NCBI GenBank assembly: GCA_029245955.1
Contig: JAQWOH010000025.1
Location: 154,645-218,644 of the forward strand
Length of the DNA: 64,000 nucleotides
From: Fuerstiella sp.
Lineage (GTDB): Bacteria > Planctomycetota > Planctomycetia > Planctomycetales > Planctomycetaceae
Direction: 5' to 3'
Made by a program: the position numbers and the translations under genes
Notes under the pieces: model-generated
Database searches by the model: none
The model's input: only the letters and a program-made list of their open reading frames with translations
Told to the model about the DNA's origin: nothing
Shown here: positions 37,445 through 47,440 of the stretch, piece after piece
Layout: each line of letters starts with the position of its first letter
Numbering within the stretch: position 1 is the stretch's first letter

Positions 37445-38215
37445 TTGGTTGAAGCTCTTGTCATTTCCTGCACTCTGGTGCTGTTTCGCAATGCGGCGTT
37501 TGTGGCATTTCTGCCACCCGTTGCCGGGCGAACGATACCAAAGACAGTGAAGGTTGGTCTTGCGGTCGCGCTGACGTTTGTCTTCGCGCCTCGTTTTGCG
37601 GGGGTAACGGCCATGCAACTGCATCTTAGTTCTGCAGAAGCAGGTGTCTGGCTGCAAACAGCTTGGCTCGCGGCCCGCGAGACTGCTGTGGGCGTATCGC
37701 TGGCCTGGCTGTTCGGCCTGTGTCTGGTTCCGGGAAGAATCGCCGGTGCCTACATCGCTCAGGAAATGGGACTGACAATGGCTCAGTTGACGTCAGCCAC
37801 CGATGATCAGCAGTCCAACGTGATATCACAGGGGTTTGATGCATTGGGTGTGCTGTTGTTCTTCGGTCTGAATCTTCACCACGCCATGTTCCTCATGCTT
37901 GGTAGTTCGTTCGCCACACGTCCCATTGTCGGGCGCTGGTCACTGCCCACCTGGGATACTGTGATGTATTCCATTTCAAAAGTGGAACACCAGGGATTTC
38001 TGATCATCGCCCCGATCGGAATTCTGATGTTCGTATTGTCGATCACTCTCTTGATCACAATGAGAACAGCTCCGCAGTTCAATTTTATGACATATGGCAT
38101 GACGCTTCGTCTGGTCGCAGGGCTCGGTGGACTGATTCTTTTCTTTCCTGATGTGTTTACTGCGATGCAGCAGTTTCTGAACCAGATCACGTCGGAAAGC
38201 TGGGTCCGTGGCTGA
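37445..38215 (+). CDS. fliR: flagellar type III export gate protein FliR
   Basis: A 256-residue integral membrane protein with six hydrophobic segments. Conserved parts are FLPPVAGRTIPKTVKVGLAVAL near residue 24 and IAQEMGLTMAQLTSATDDQQ near 110. The translation start is set at TTG 37445 (MVEALVISC...), with AAGGA ten bases upstream; the frame is open upstream through fliQ but that part is only fliQ read in another frame. It lies 17 bases after fliQ and overlaps flhB by eight bases. Confidence 0.93.
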   Translation: MVEALVISCTLVLFRNAAFVAFLPPVAGRTIPKTVKVGLAVALTFVFAPRFAGVTAMQLHLSSAEAGVWLQTAWLAARETAVGVSLAWLFGLCLVPGRIAGAYIAQEMGLTMAQLTSATDDQQSNVISQGFDALGVLLFFGLNLHHAMFLMLGSSFATRPIVGRWSLPTWDTVMYSISKVEHQGFLIIAPIGILMFVLSITLLITMRTAPQFNFMTYGMTLRLVAGLGGLILFFPDVFTAMQQFLNQITSESWVRG

Positions 38216-39278
38216 ACAGGAAAATGAAGGTACAGAAGCACCAACACCACGTCGTCGTGAAGAGGCGCGCAAAGACGGGCAGGTTGTTGCCAGTCCGGAC
38301 ATTTCGTCAGCGGCTGCAGTCCTGGCGGGGTGCCTGTTCATGCTGTGGTCCGGTGCGGCGCTGGGGCAACGATTCCTCAGCGGGTTCAAGGTCTGGCTGA
38401 TAGACGCGCCGGTACCGGAGTGGACAAATCTGCACACTCAACTGGGTGCTCGCTGGTTGTCGCTGCAGATTGCGGGCGCCTGCGGAGGCCTGGTGCTGAT
38501 TCTGTTTCTGGTGAGCCTGTTCGTGGGTTTCTCGCAGGCGGGCTTTATGATCTCATGGAAACCGATGGAGCTGGATCTGCAGAAAATCTCACCTATGAAA
38601 GGGTGGAAGAGGCTGTTCTCGATGGAGTCCGCCATCAAAGGTGTGCTGGGCATCAGCAAGGTCGTGCTGCTGCTGCTGCTTAGCTGCAGCATTCTGTGGT
38701 TTCGCCGAGCAGAGCTTTCGGCGGCAAATTTTGCGACGATTGGCGGATTGTTCAGTTTCGGCTGGAACATCGGGCTGACTATCTGTCTGACCCTGGCATT
38801 TCTGTCATTTTCACTGGCCGCTGTGGACTACATCTCGCGCTGGATACAGCACGAGAAAAAGCTGAAAATGAGTCACCAGGAAATCAAACAGGAACAGAAA
38901 GACGAGCTGGGGGATCCCACAGTTCGGGCGGCCGTGCGGCGCAAACAGCGGGAGGCTCTTAAGAATCAATCCGTGGCAGCGGTGCCGGACGCGACTGTGA
39001 TTCTGACCAACCCGACTCACTTTGCTGTGGCGCTGCAGTATGTACCAGGAAAAATGACAGCCCCGAAACTGGTCGCCAAGGGAGCTGGATCGTTTGCGGC
39101 GAATATCGTGAAAATCGCCAGAACGAATCGGATTCCGGTGATTCAAAGACCGCCGCTCACACGAGCGATTTTTCGCAGTGTAAATGTGGGACAGCAAATA
39201 CCGGCAGAGTTTTTTCGCGCCGTTGCGGAAATTCTGGGGCAGATCTACCGAGTCAAAGGGCAGCGAATTCGTTCGTGA
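38208..39278 (+). CDS. flhB: flagellar export switch protein FlhB
   Basis: A 356-residue protein. It has four transmembrane helices between residues ~35 and 210, a charged linker (HQEIKQEQKDELGDPTVRAA) and the cytosolic autocleavage domain with NPTH at 268-271, cut between Asn and Pro. This domain switches export substrate from rod/hook to filament type. GTG start overlapping the last codons of fliR. N-terminal TEAPTPRRREEARKDGQV is the canonical family opening. Length and domain layout are normal. Confidence 0.96.
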   Translation: MAEQENEGTEAPTPRRREEARKDGQVVASPDISSAAAVLAGCLFMLWSGAALGQRFLSGFKVWLIDAPVPEWTNLHTQLGARWLSLQIAGACGGLVLILFLVSLFVGFSQAGFMISWKPMELDLQKISPMKGWKRLFSMESAIKGVLGISKVVLLLLLSCSILWFRRAELSAANFATIGGLFSFGWNIGLTICLTLAFLSFSLAAVDYISRWIQHEKKLKMSHQEIKQEQKDELGDPTVRAAVRRKQREALKNQSVAAVPDATVILTNPTHFAVALQYVPGKMTAPKLVAKGAGSFAANIVKIARTNRIPVIQRPPLTRAIFRSVNVGQQIPAEFFRAVAEILGQIYRVKGQRIRS

Positions 39279-39305
39279 AAAGGCTGATTGGAGAGAGGCG
39301 TATTG

Positions 39306-40079
39306 ATGGACATTTCGACAGTCATAGGACTGGTGCTGGCAATCGGCCTGGTACTCGGTTCAATCATAATGGGTGGAGGACTTGGCCCCTTCATCGATTT
39401 TCCCTCATTGATGATTACGGTTGGCGGATCGATTGCGGCGGTCCTCATAAATTTTCAGCTGAAGGTTGCGCTGGGCACTTTCGGTGTGGTCAAGAAGTGC
39501 TTCATGGTGAGGATCGCAACTCCTCAGGAAGTTATTGTGCAGTTTCGTGATTTTGCGACAACCGCTCGACGAGACGGACTGCTGGCCCTCGAAGACGCGG
39601 TCGACAATGTTGACGATGAATTCCTGAAACGTGGCATGGAGCAGCTTGTGGGCGGGTCATCCAAGGAGGATCTGACGGCTGCACTCCAAACTGAACTGGA
39701 TGCCATTAATTCACGGCATGCTGACGGCAAGCAGATTCTTGACGCGATGGCGGCGGCAGCACCCGCGTTTGGGATGATCGGCACACTGATCGGACTGGTG
39801 CAGATGCTCAGGTCTCTTGATGACCCCAGCAAAATCGGGGGCGGTATGGCGGTAGCCCTGCTGACCACTCTGTATGGAGCGATTATCGCCAACATGTTCT
39901 GTATTCCTCTGGCCGGAAAGCTGGAAGTGCGCGCGAAAGAGGAGACTATGATTCGCGACTTGATGATCGCAGGGCTGGTTTCTCTGGTGGAAGGTCAGCC
40001 GCCACGGGCCGTGGAAGAACGTTTGCTTTCCCATCTGTCACCGAAGATCCGTGAAGCCGCGCAGAAAGAAGCAGCTTAA
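39306..40079 (+). CDS. motA: flagellar motor stator protein MotA
   Basis: A 257-residue stator subunit with four transmembrane helices, two near the N-terminus (residues ~3-52) and two after ~145 (PAFGMIGTLIGLVQMLRSL, AVALLTTLYGAIIANMFCIP). The large cytosolic loop between helices 2 and 3 carries charged residues (RDGLLALEDAVDNVDDEFL). Conserved prolines near the ends of helices 3 and 4 are present. The ATG at 39306 is preceded by GGAGAGAGG, so the longer frame from 39288 is not needed. Two motB-like genes follow, so the stator is encoded here as a unit. Confidence 0.94.
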   Translation: MDISTVIGLVLAIGLVLGSIIMGGGLGPFIDFPSLMITVGGSIAAVLINFQLKVALGTFGVVKKCFMVRIATPQEVIVQFRDFATTARRDGLLALEDAVDNVDDEFLKRGMEQLVGGSSKEDLTAALQTELDAINSRHADGKQILDAMAAAAPAFGMIGTLIGLVQMLRSLDDPSKIGGGMAVALLTTLYGAIIANMFCIPLAGKLEVRAKEETMIRDLMIAGLVSLVEGQPPRAVEERLLSHLSPKIREAAQKEAA

Positions 40080-40098
40080 ATGTCTGGGGGACGATTCG

Positions 40099-40776
40099 AT
40101 GGCTAACAAGTGTACATGCCCTAAACCAACGGGCCAGGTCCCTGCGTGGTTCATGACGTACAGCGACGTAATCACTTTAATGATGACGTTTTTTATTCTG
40201 TTGCTCACATTCGCGACCAATGAACCTGAGTTCTTTGCCAAGATGCAGGTGGTGACGTTTGGCGGGGGCGGTTCAAGCGGCGTCGCAGGCGAGGCTGATG
40301 CCATGCTGGACGATGATGCAATCGTACTTCGTGAACGCCCTAATAGTGCGGCGATCACTATCCGCGGTTCAGAAACGCCGGCGTTACATGTGGACCCAGC
40401 CTACGAGTCGTTGTCACGCGGCCTGAAATCGCTGGAAAACCCGGACCTGCTGGCAGATGCTCACCGCGTGAAGATCGAATCGAACATGTCCATGATGCAG
40501 GATGCGAACGGAGAAATTACAGAGCTGGCGGTGACACAGCTCAGAATGCTTGCCCGACAGCTGAAAGCTCAGCCACTCACGCTGCAGATTCTGGTTTCTG
40601 ACATCGAACAGGCTGACTTTTGTGTTCAGATGGCGGCCATCCTTACAGATGCCGATGGCCTGGGTGTTGTTCCCGGGCAGGTGCCGGGTCGAGTGGCCGT
40701 GGGTGTGGCTGCTCCGACTCTGGTTCCAAGGGGGCGGATTCAGTATGTGTTGAGTCATAGTCAATCCTCAAGGTAG
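40099..40776 (+). CDS. MotB-like stator protein, first copy
   Basis: A 225-residue protein with the MotB N-terminus: CTCPKPTGQVPAWFMTYSD, then a single transmembrane helix (ITLMMTFFILLLTF). Asp23 stands where the proton-carrying aspartate of MotB is. The rest (~residues 45-225) shows only weak similarity to the OmpA-like peptidoglycan-binding domain (TQLRMLARQLKAQPLTLQIL) and lacks its NxxLSxxRA signature. It may anchor differently or depend on the second copy. GGGGG lies upstream of the ATG. Confidence 0.8.
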   Translation: MANKCTCPKPTGQVPAWFMTYSDVITLMMTFFILLLTFATNEPEFFAKMQVVTFGGGGSSGVAGEADAMLDDDAIVLRERPNSAAITIRGSETPALHVDPAYESLSRGLKSLENPDLLADAHRVKIESNMSMMQDANGEITELAVTQLRMLARQLKAQPLTLQILVSDIEQADFCVQMAAILTDADGLGVVPGQVPGRVAVGVAAPTLVPRGRIQYVLSHSQSSR

Positions 40777-40827
40777 CGTCGTTGCGTCCGGGATACCTGT
40801 TCCACGAGACACGAATCGGAGTTCGTC

Positions 40828-41571
40828 ATGGCAGAGTGCAAAATTTGCCCGTCCGGCCCGAACAATACGTATCTGATTTCGTTTGGAGACACGATGACCG
40901 CGCTGCTGGCGTTCTTCATCATTCTGAACACGCTGGCGGAAGAACAAACGGGTGCCAATCTTCACTCCGGGACGGGGTCGTTTATGGCTAAAGTCGACAA
41001 GTTTGGGCTTGCCGGAAAAGTAAGCAGTAAACTGTCAGCTCAGGCGTTTCAGATGGATGAGTTGGCCCCCAAGTATGTTGTTCCGGACGAGGAGGACCGT
41101 CCGGAAGAACCGGGGGCTGCGGGGCCTGACGATGATCCTGATAACCTTCGTGTCCTTGACCGCACCAGGGACGAATATGAGCGTTTCCTGCAGCAGTTGC
41201 GTCGGGTGAATGCTCTGAAAAAGGATCGGGACGTAAAGGGAGAAGTGACGTTTGATGTCCTGGCGCCGTTTCCACCTCGGTCTGCCGGAACGCTGATCAA
41301 CGATGAGTTAAAGGCAGCCCTGGCAGGCGTGGGGCCAATGCTGCGGCGCGATGATTACGCTGTTGAAATCACGGTCTGGACTACGACACCGTCGCAAAGT
41401 GCCTGGAATCGGGCGTTGTCTCAGTCTCAGCGAATCCACAAAGAGGCTGTCAGTTTACTGCGAGTTGCGCCCAATCAGGAACGACGCATAACCGCTGTGG
41501 CCCAGCCATGGATCTCACCGACGATCAAACGACCAACGGTTTCTGTAACGCTGCGCCGACTAAGTCCCTGA
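40828..41571 (+). CDS. MotB-like stator protein, second copy
   Basis: A 247-residue protein with the same plan: N-terminal CKICPSG, ion-channel aspartate Asp21 (SFGDTMTALLAFFIIL) in the transmembrane helix, a charged linker (DEEDRPEEPGAAGPDDD) and a C-terminal region (~150-247) that resembles OmpA-like only loosely. It starts 51 bases after the first copy. Two different MotB-type chains in a row suggest a hetero-stator or a stator with divided roles. It is convergent with a DUF1559 gene. Confidence 0.78.
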   Translation: MAECKICPSGPNNTYLISFGDTMTALLAFFIILNTLAEEQTGANLHSGTGSFMAKVDKFGLAGKVSSKLSAQAFQMDELAPKYVVPDEEDRPEEPGAAGPDDDPDNLRVLDRTRDEYERFLQQLRRVNALKKDRDVKGEVTFDVLAPFPPRSAGTLINDELKAALAGVGPMLRRDDYAVEITVWTTTPSQSAWNRALSQSQRIHKEAVSLLRVAPNQERRITAVAQPWISPTIKRPTVSVTLRRLSP

Positions 41572-41656
41572 CGGCGACGGGCCCCGGCAGTGTCGCGCGG
41601 CCGACTTCTGAAAGTCCTTTTGTTGCGGGAATTCGCCGCGCTGGCGTGCACCGCCT

Positions 41657-42619
<963 letters not shown>

Positions 42620-43158
42620 GAGACATACCCTTTAAGTTGCGATTAGTGGCATGTGCCGTTGTGCTTTCTACCGTGGCAGATCAGTCACGACAATAACTCT
42701 GAAACAGAACCCTCGTCGATAAAGGTGTCAGCACGCGATCACGTAATGGAAGACATCCTGTGACCCCTGGACAACAGCTGGCTTTTTCTGATTCTGCGGG
42801 AACGGGGCCGTACTGCAAGTCACACTGACGGTCAGTATTCAGTAGGTCGATTATTTCACCAGGCATTCAGGAATCCTGCGCCAGAATCACGGGTTTGTCT
42901 GCTGTTTCGAACAAACCGGCAGTGACCAGCCGCATCGCATCGGCCCCGGCTTCGTCGACCTGGTATCGTTTTCCTGCGCAAAGGCCGTCCGGCGGCAGCC
43001 CACACACATTATCACTGTGAGTCTGCCGATTCGACAACTCCAACGTGCAAAAAACAGACTCCTCACTGGAAATCTTATTTGCTCGCAGTCGCGGCCTGCA
43101 GAACTAACCGGTTCGGACGCCGTCAGGTCTACGCAGTGCGGGCACGACGCCGCAGATC
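42620..43158. other. intergenic region with a possible decayed gene
   Basis: About 540 bases between the DUF1559 and DUF3127 genes, both minus strand. The part up to 42866 shows nothing. The part 42867-43100 holds a protein-like minus-strand frame without a start (listed separately). Confidence 0.4.
42867..43100 (-). pseudogene. possible C-terminal remnant of an unidentified gene
   Basis: A minus-strand open frame of about 75 codons ends in a stop at 42867. It reads like real protein (examples: CGLPPDGLCAGKRYQVDEAG, AMRLVTAGLFETADKPVIL) but has no ATG; a TAG closes it upstream near 43100. It has no recognised family. It could be a relic of a gene whose 5' part was lost, or chance. Confidence 0.25.
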
Positions 43159-43527
43159 CTAAAACGGCGGATCATCGTCAGACGTGAAAGTTTCGCCGTA
43201 CGGGACATCGGCCACGTTCGGTTCGTCGCTGGCAGCATTCAGGATCCGAAAGCCTGTCGCTTCTGCACTCAGGAAGAACTTTACTTCACTCTGCTCATCA
43301 CGTTGCCATTTTCGACCACTGAGCCGATACGAGACTTCGACTTCGGCACCGACCGACAGCTGGTCAGCATCGTCACACGCATCCTGTATGAATTCCATGG
43401 GCAGGTAGTTCGTAAAGCGACCGTTGTCCTGCTCAAGAACAACCAGTCGTTTTCGAAAACCTTTTTGCCCGTATGTCTTTGTTTCCTCGATGACGTGGAC
43501 TTTGCCTTCAACTTTTCCGGTGCTCAT
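43159..43527 (-). CDS. DUF3127 protein
   Basis: A 122-residue protein with the DUF3127 pattern: an opening beta strand KVEGKVHVIEETKTYGQKGF, then RKRLVVLEQDN, TNYLPMEFIQDACD, VGAEVEVSYRLSGRKW. This pattern is beta-rich and may form an OB-like fold. The ATG at 43527 gives the normal length; a longer frame from 43605 adds ~26 residues without similarity. The C-terminal ~30 residues are acidic (DEPNVADV, TSDDDPPF), which in single-strand-binding proteins serve as a protein-binding tip; that parallel is speculation. Function unknown. Confidence 0.8.
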   Translation of the reverse strand: MSTGKVEGKVHVIEETKTYGQKGFRKRLVVLEQDNGRFTNYLPMEFIQDACDDADQLSVGAEVEVSYRLSGRKWQRDEQSEVKFFLSAEATGFRILNAASDEPNVADVPYGETFTSDDDPPF

Positions 43528-43685
43528 GGTTCGTTGCCGTTGTGTTGCATTCTCTGATGATAATGACCTGCTGCGGATAGTAGGCACATTCTCATTGGTT
43601 CTCAAGTTGTAACAGGCTTTCGAAGTCTGTCGCAGCGTAAATGGAGGCCACCGTTTGCCGGTACGCTCTCACAGTCACTGCGCTG

Positions 43686-44555
43686 TCAACGTCCGGCCAG
43701 TATCCCCAGGTATTCACGGGCCACGGTAGTGAAAGTAGCGAAGTTGTCACTCTGTGGGATCAGTCCCTGGATGAATTCTCCGACGGTGACTTCGGTCGAC
43801 ATCGGGCGATTTGTGAAATTTGCCGGCAGAGGCAGAGGCGAAAAATTGCAGCGTTCGGCCAGACGTAAGACTCGAGTCATGTGCCACGCCGAAGTGACCA
43901 GCCCGACGCGCTCTGTGGAGCTGAAGAAACGCTTTCCCAGCGACTGCATTTCTTCGGACGTGTTGCGTCCGCCACAGATTTCAATTGCTGTCTGCGGGAC
44001 GCCCAGTCGGATCAGTATATCCCGGGATCGTTCGGACGTGTCCATCGATGATGCATCCATCGAGATGATTCTCTGGCCGGTACAGATGAGCTTCCGGGTC
44101 ACACCAGCATGATAGAGTTGGGCCGCGAGAATCAGGCGGTCTCCGGAGCCGTTGCCCTGGTTTCGATAATTCGCTCCTTCTGACGCGCCACCTCCCAGAA
44201 CGATGACATAACCAAATGGCTGCTGTTCCAGCGGGTTGATCTTCGCATATGGTTCCTCGAGACTGTACGACACTAGTTTTGCCAGAGAGCTGTTGCCCAG
44301 TCCCGTAAAGATCAGCCAGATGACAATCAGAGACCAGGTGAGCTTCGGAACCCCTGCTGCCCGGGCCATAAAGATGCTGCACGACAGCAGGTACCAGATG
44401 ATTCCACACGGCATCGCCAGTGATGTGGCAATTTTTTCGGCCGCCATTCTGTCATAGAACAACCAGATTCCGGCAATGGGAATCACAGTTATGACGCCCA
44501 TGCAAAACATGAAACGAACAATTCGAAACTCGTGCGTGGCGTTCCCGGCAGTCAA
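43686..44555 (-). CDS. YdcF/ElyC-like DUF218 membrane protein
   Basis: A 289-residue protein. Three or four hydrophobic segments occupy residues ~10-95, then a Rossmann-like DUF218 domain: GYVIVLGGGASEG (residue ~115), ICTGQRI, ERSRDILIRLGVPQTAI, and SAWHMTRVLRLAERC. The family includes ElyC, YdcF and SanA, linked to cell-envelope maintenance and vancomycin sensitivity in enterics; biochemical activity is not settled. The start is uncertain: the frame opens at a TTG (44555), and an ATG at 44510 would be an alternative. It lies next to an IS3 remnant. Confidence 0.82.
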   Translation of the reverse strand: MTAGNATHEFRIVRFMFCMGVITVIPIAGIWLFYDRMAAEKIATSLAMPCGIIWYLLSCSIFMARAAGVPKLTWSLIVIWLIFTGLGNSSLAKLVSYSLEEPYAKINPLEQQPFGYVIVLGGGASEGANYRNQGNGSGDRLILAAQLYHAGVTRKLICTGQRIISMDASSMDTSERSRDILIRLGVPQTAIEICGGRNTSEEMQSLGKRFFSSTERVGLVTSAWHMTRVLRLAERCNFSPLPLPANFTNRPMSTEVTVGEFIQGLIPQSDNFATFTTVAREYLGILAGR

Positions 44556-44725
44556 TGCAAGCGATCTTTTCTCGCTGTAGGTTTCGAAATGGGTTGCTGG
44601 AGCAGCAGTACCCCAACGACCAGGCCAATCTCTGCCCCATTCTAGATAGATGCGTCAGGATTTGACAGCCGGGCAGGACATCGCTTGAGTCGGTGAATGA
44701 CTGATCTGAAATCGACATCGGATCT

Positions 44726-44923
44726 GTGAGAAGCCGGGGCATTCTTGTGCATCAGTTCGTGCCCGCAGATCCAGAGACGGCTCGGGCGAGCATTTTTGAA
44801 TACATCGAAGTGTTCTATAACCGTGTTCGACGTCATTCTGCGCTGGGCAGCCTGAGTCCGGAGCAGTACGAACAGAGAGCAGAGATTTCACGACACAGTA
44901 TGGCTGTCTCACACAACTGTTAA
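44726..44923 (+). mobile_element. truncated IS3-family transposase (C-terminal fragment of OrfB)
   Basis: A 65-residue frame whose middle is the conserved C-terminus of the IS3 integrase core: [19 protein letters not shown], then [10 protein letters not shown]. An intact OrfB is about 280-300 residues, so only about the last fifth remains, with no OrfA and no visible inverted repeats. Its upstream ~20 residues ([13 protein letters not shown]) are probably noise. It is a dead relic that lies between the YdcF-like gene and a small secreted protein. Confidence 0.8.
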
Positions 44924-45040
44924 CAGCGTCTAGTCGTAAATGTTCTGTGTGCTCCGTGTGTCGGCTGGGGTGCGTGTGCGTCGTTCTGTGAACTTTCGTC
45001 CACGACCTCCATGACTGTCCGGATCAATGACGTGAGGCAG

Positions 45041-45436
45041 TTATGGCAGCAAGCCGATTGGGGCCGGGGGAGAAACCAGCCTGCGGTCACCGGCGTCAGT
45101 GGTCGTCGATTCGGACAACATATTATGCTGTGACTGACTTTTGTAAGTGAGCGTGTACCATCGTTTTCGCCAACCACTGTACCGGATGGGGGAATTCAAA
45201 ATTACTCTGCCACAGCTCTGGACCATCTCCGTTGACAGTCCAGTCGTTGTGGTGACTTTGCGAACAACCGTTGTTCCACGAATCATTCGCCCGTCGATGT
45301 TCTGATGCACAGCGACCCTGCCAGGGCCGCCCCGGGCTGTGCTTTGCGGTGTCCTGTAACGGCTTTGAGCTGTGGCTGCCGAACATAGCAGTATTGTTGC
45401 GGCGAAGGCGGCGACGAGCGAATGCAGGTGTTTCAT
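45041..45436 (-). CDS. small secreted protein, uncertain
   Basis: A 131-residue frame starting with a signal peptide (MKHLHSLVAAFAATILLCSA, cleavage near AATAQS). The mature part contains GRMIRGTTVVRKVTTTTGL and a basic C-terminus, and has no known family. The ATG has no good ribosome binding site, and another frame overlaps it almost fully on the same strand. The signal peptide is the main reason to believe it. It may be shorter than drawn or frameshifted. Confidence 0.4.
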   Translation of the reverse strand: MKHLHSLVAAFAATILLCSAATAQSRYRTPQSTARGGPGRVAVHQNIDGRMIRGTTVVRKVTTTTGLSTEMVQSCGRVILNSPIRYSGWRKRWYTLTYKSQSQHNMLSESTTTDAGDRRLVSPPAPIGLLP

Positions 45437-45734
45437 GTGATGACAGTGTGTAGGGCGACATGAGATGGGAAGCAGCATGCACAGTGGCATCGTTTATTAT
45501 CTGACTTTTCCCGGCCTCAAATGGACGAAGACGATTCGCCCGGCCGTAGTTCGCAGAACATTTCGCCAGATCGACTCTGTATTGCGGTCCGGCCGCACCG
45601 AGAAGCATTTCGGATTGCGAAAGATCAACCGAAATTGCACGATACTTATTCTGGCGGCGCCAGGATGAGATTCCGTTTCGGCGGGTATCACCCGCTTTCA
45701 TGGCTAGACGCCATGATATCTCTGCCGGAAGTAT

Positions 45735-47156
45735 CTAGACGTGTTCATCGGCGGGAACCAGATCTCGATCTGACTCCACAGCGTCCGGGGTGACGTACCT
45801 GTGGGCCGGGATTTTCGGCCCCCGCAGGGCCTCTTCGGTCACCTGTTCGATTCGTCTCAGCTGTTCACCAAGTACGTTGATTCGCTGAGACACATCATCG
45901 TTTGTCTGTTCGATGCCGCCGGACACAAGGTTGATGACTCCCAGAAACAGCATCATCTGGGCTACGGTTGTTACCAGCCAGCCGGTGGGTGTGTATTCCG
46001 AATATCCACCAAAGTGGCCGTAGATCACCATGGCGGTCCCGATCGTCAAACCCAGCACGCCTGCATAGGCCAGAAATTGGCCGGTAATTGATGTGATACT
46101 GGATCGTCTGGGGACCGTTACCTGGAAATGCGGGCCGCGCACGGCTGAACCATGCGGCTCATCAATGTAACGGCGGCGCGCGGGCCCGTGTGTGCGGGCA
46201 CGATAGCCTCCGGATTCGACAGTTTCTGCCACGGACTCCCCGGAATCAATGCGGTGTCGCAGCCCGCTGCCACTGGAGTTGCTGCGGATGGATGTCCCGG
46301 CAGGGGCTATTGTCGATTCCGCATCTACGTTGTCAGAACCGTCGCCTGGAATGTCAAATCGAAACTTCTTTGTCACAGCACTCGGTCCTTTGCTGGAAAC
46401 GGCGGTACTTTGCTTGCGATTCTGATGTTGTCGGTGCTGTGCGGTACGTTCCTGTTTTCTTCGTTGTGGAGACTTCGGTTCCGACCGTTCTGTACCATCG
46501 TGAGCGAGTGATGATGCCAGGGTTCCGGCATCCGACTGTTCGGGAATTTTGTCACCGCAGAAGGCTGGCTCCGGCGGAATCACGGCTGAGACGGACGTGG
46601 ACGCAGGCAACGTGTCTTCTGTTTGTGGTGTTGAATTCAAAACGTCGTGGGAATCTGCGGGGCCAACCGGGGAACTGTCCCTCGTACCGTGGAGCGGATT
46701 CTGTATGGACGCCTCGGCATGCGGCTTACCGCCGGGTTCGGGAACGGTCTCAGCTTCAGCGATGATTTCCCCGCCGGAGGCCGACTGGTCTTCGCCTGGC
46801 TGTCCTGCGACAACCTCTCGTGACTCTCCATCCGGTTCTGCGGCGTTGATTTCCGGGGCCACTTCAGACTTCGTCCCGTTTGCCGCCTGAATTTCGTCGT
46901 TACCTGCAGGCTGCTCAGGGGATTTAGGGATACTTGAAAAATGAGGCGATGGAATCGCAGGGAGTTCCGGCAGCGACGAAATCCTGTCCAGCAGGTCGCT
47001 TGATGACCATTTGGCAAGGATGTCTTTTGCCTGCTGCAGGGAATGACCGGTACTCGTTTCCCGCTCCATAGACTTCCCGCAGTTCCTGCAGCGCAGGCTG
47101 TCCATTGAGGTGTGGCTGAAACCTCTTGTTTCAGATTTACAGTGAGGACACAACAT
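45735..47156 (-). CDS. zinc-ribbon membrane protein with long disordered linker
   Basis: A 473-residue protein. The N-terminus is a zinc ribbon (C3xxC6 ... C23xxC26: MLCPHCKSE, LRCRNCGKS). Residues ~40-330 are Pro/Ser/Glu-rich, low-complexity and probably disordered. Two transmembrane segments follow near residues 360-385 and 393-418 (FLAYAGVLGLTIGTAMVIYG, GWLVTTVAQMMLFLGVINLV). A coiled-coil stretch (DVSQRINVLGEQLRRIEQV) ends the protein. Such zinc-ribbon/linker/two-helix proteins occur repeatedly in planctomycetes. Function unknown; the layout suggests a cytosolic sensor or scaffold at the membrane. Confidence 0.8.
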   Translation of the reverse strand: MLCPHCKSETRGFSHTSMDSLRCRNCGKSMERETSTGHSLQQAKDILAKWSSSDLLDRISSLPELPAIPSPHFSSIPKSPEQPAGNDEIQAANGTKSEVAPEINAAEPDGESREVVAGQPGEDQSASGGEIIAEAETVPEPGGKPHAEASIQNPLHGTRDSSPVGPADSHDVLNSTPQTEDTLPASTSVSAVIPPEPAFCGDKIPEQSDAGTLASSLAHDGTERSEPKSPQRRKQERTAQHRQHQNRKQSTAVSSKGPSAVTKKFRFDIPGDGSDNVDAESTIAPAGTSIRSNSSGSGLRHRIDSGESVAETVESGGYRARTHGPARRRYIDEPHGSAVRGPHFQVTVPRRSSITSITGQFLAYAGVLGLTIGTAMVIYGHFGGYSEYTPTGWLVTTVAQMMLFLGVINLVSGGIEQTNDDVSQRINVLGEQLRRIEQVTEEALRGPKIPAHRYVTPDAVESDRDLVPADEHV

Positions 47157-47440
47157 GCCGCACTTTCGAAGCCAGCTGGCGATATCGCCGAATCAAAGAA
47201 TGCCGGTTGATCTGCGCCAATACGTCTCGGCGCGCGAAACCGCTCGAAGTTGATGTTCTACTGGTGAACCGATTCTGGCAACAAGGTCAGATCTGCCGGG
47301 CAATTGTGGACGACAACATCAGCGGCATCGTGTTCCGTTCAAACCGGCAGGTTTTGCAGGTTCCTGACGGACCGGTGCGTCGTCTCAACAGCAGGATCAG
47401 GGGTTCAGCCTCACACGCTCTGAAGGAATTCACGCAGAGG

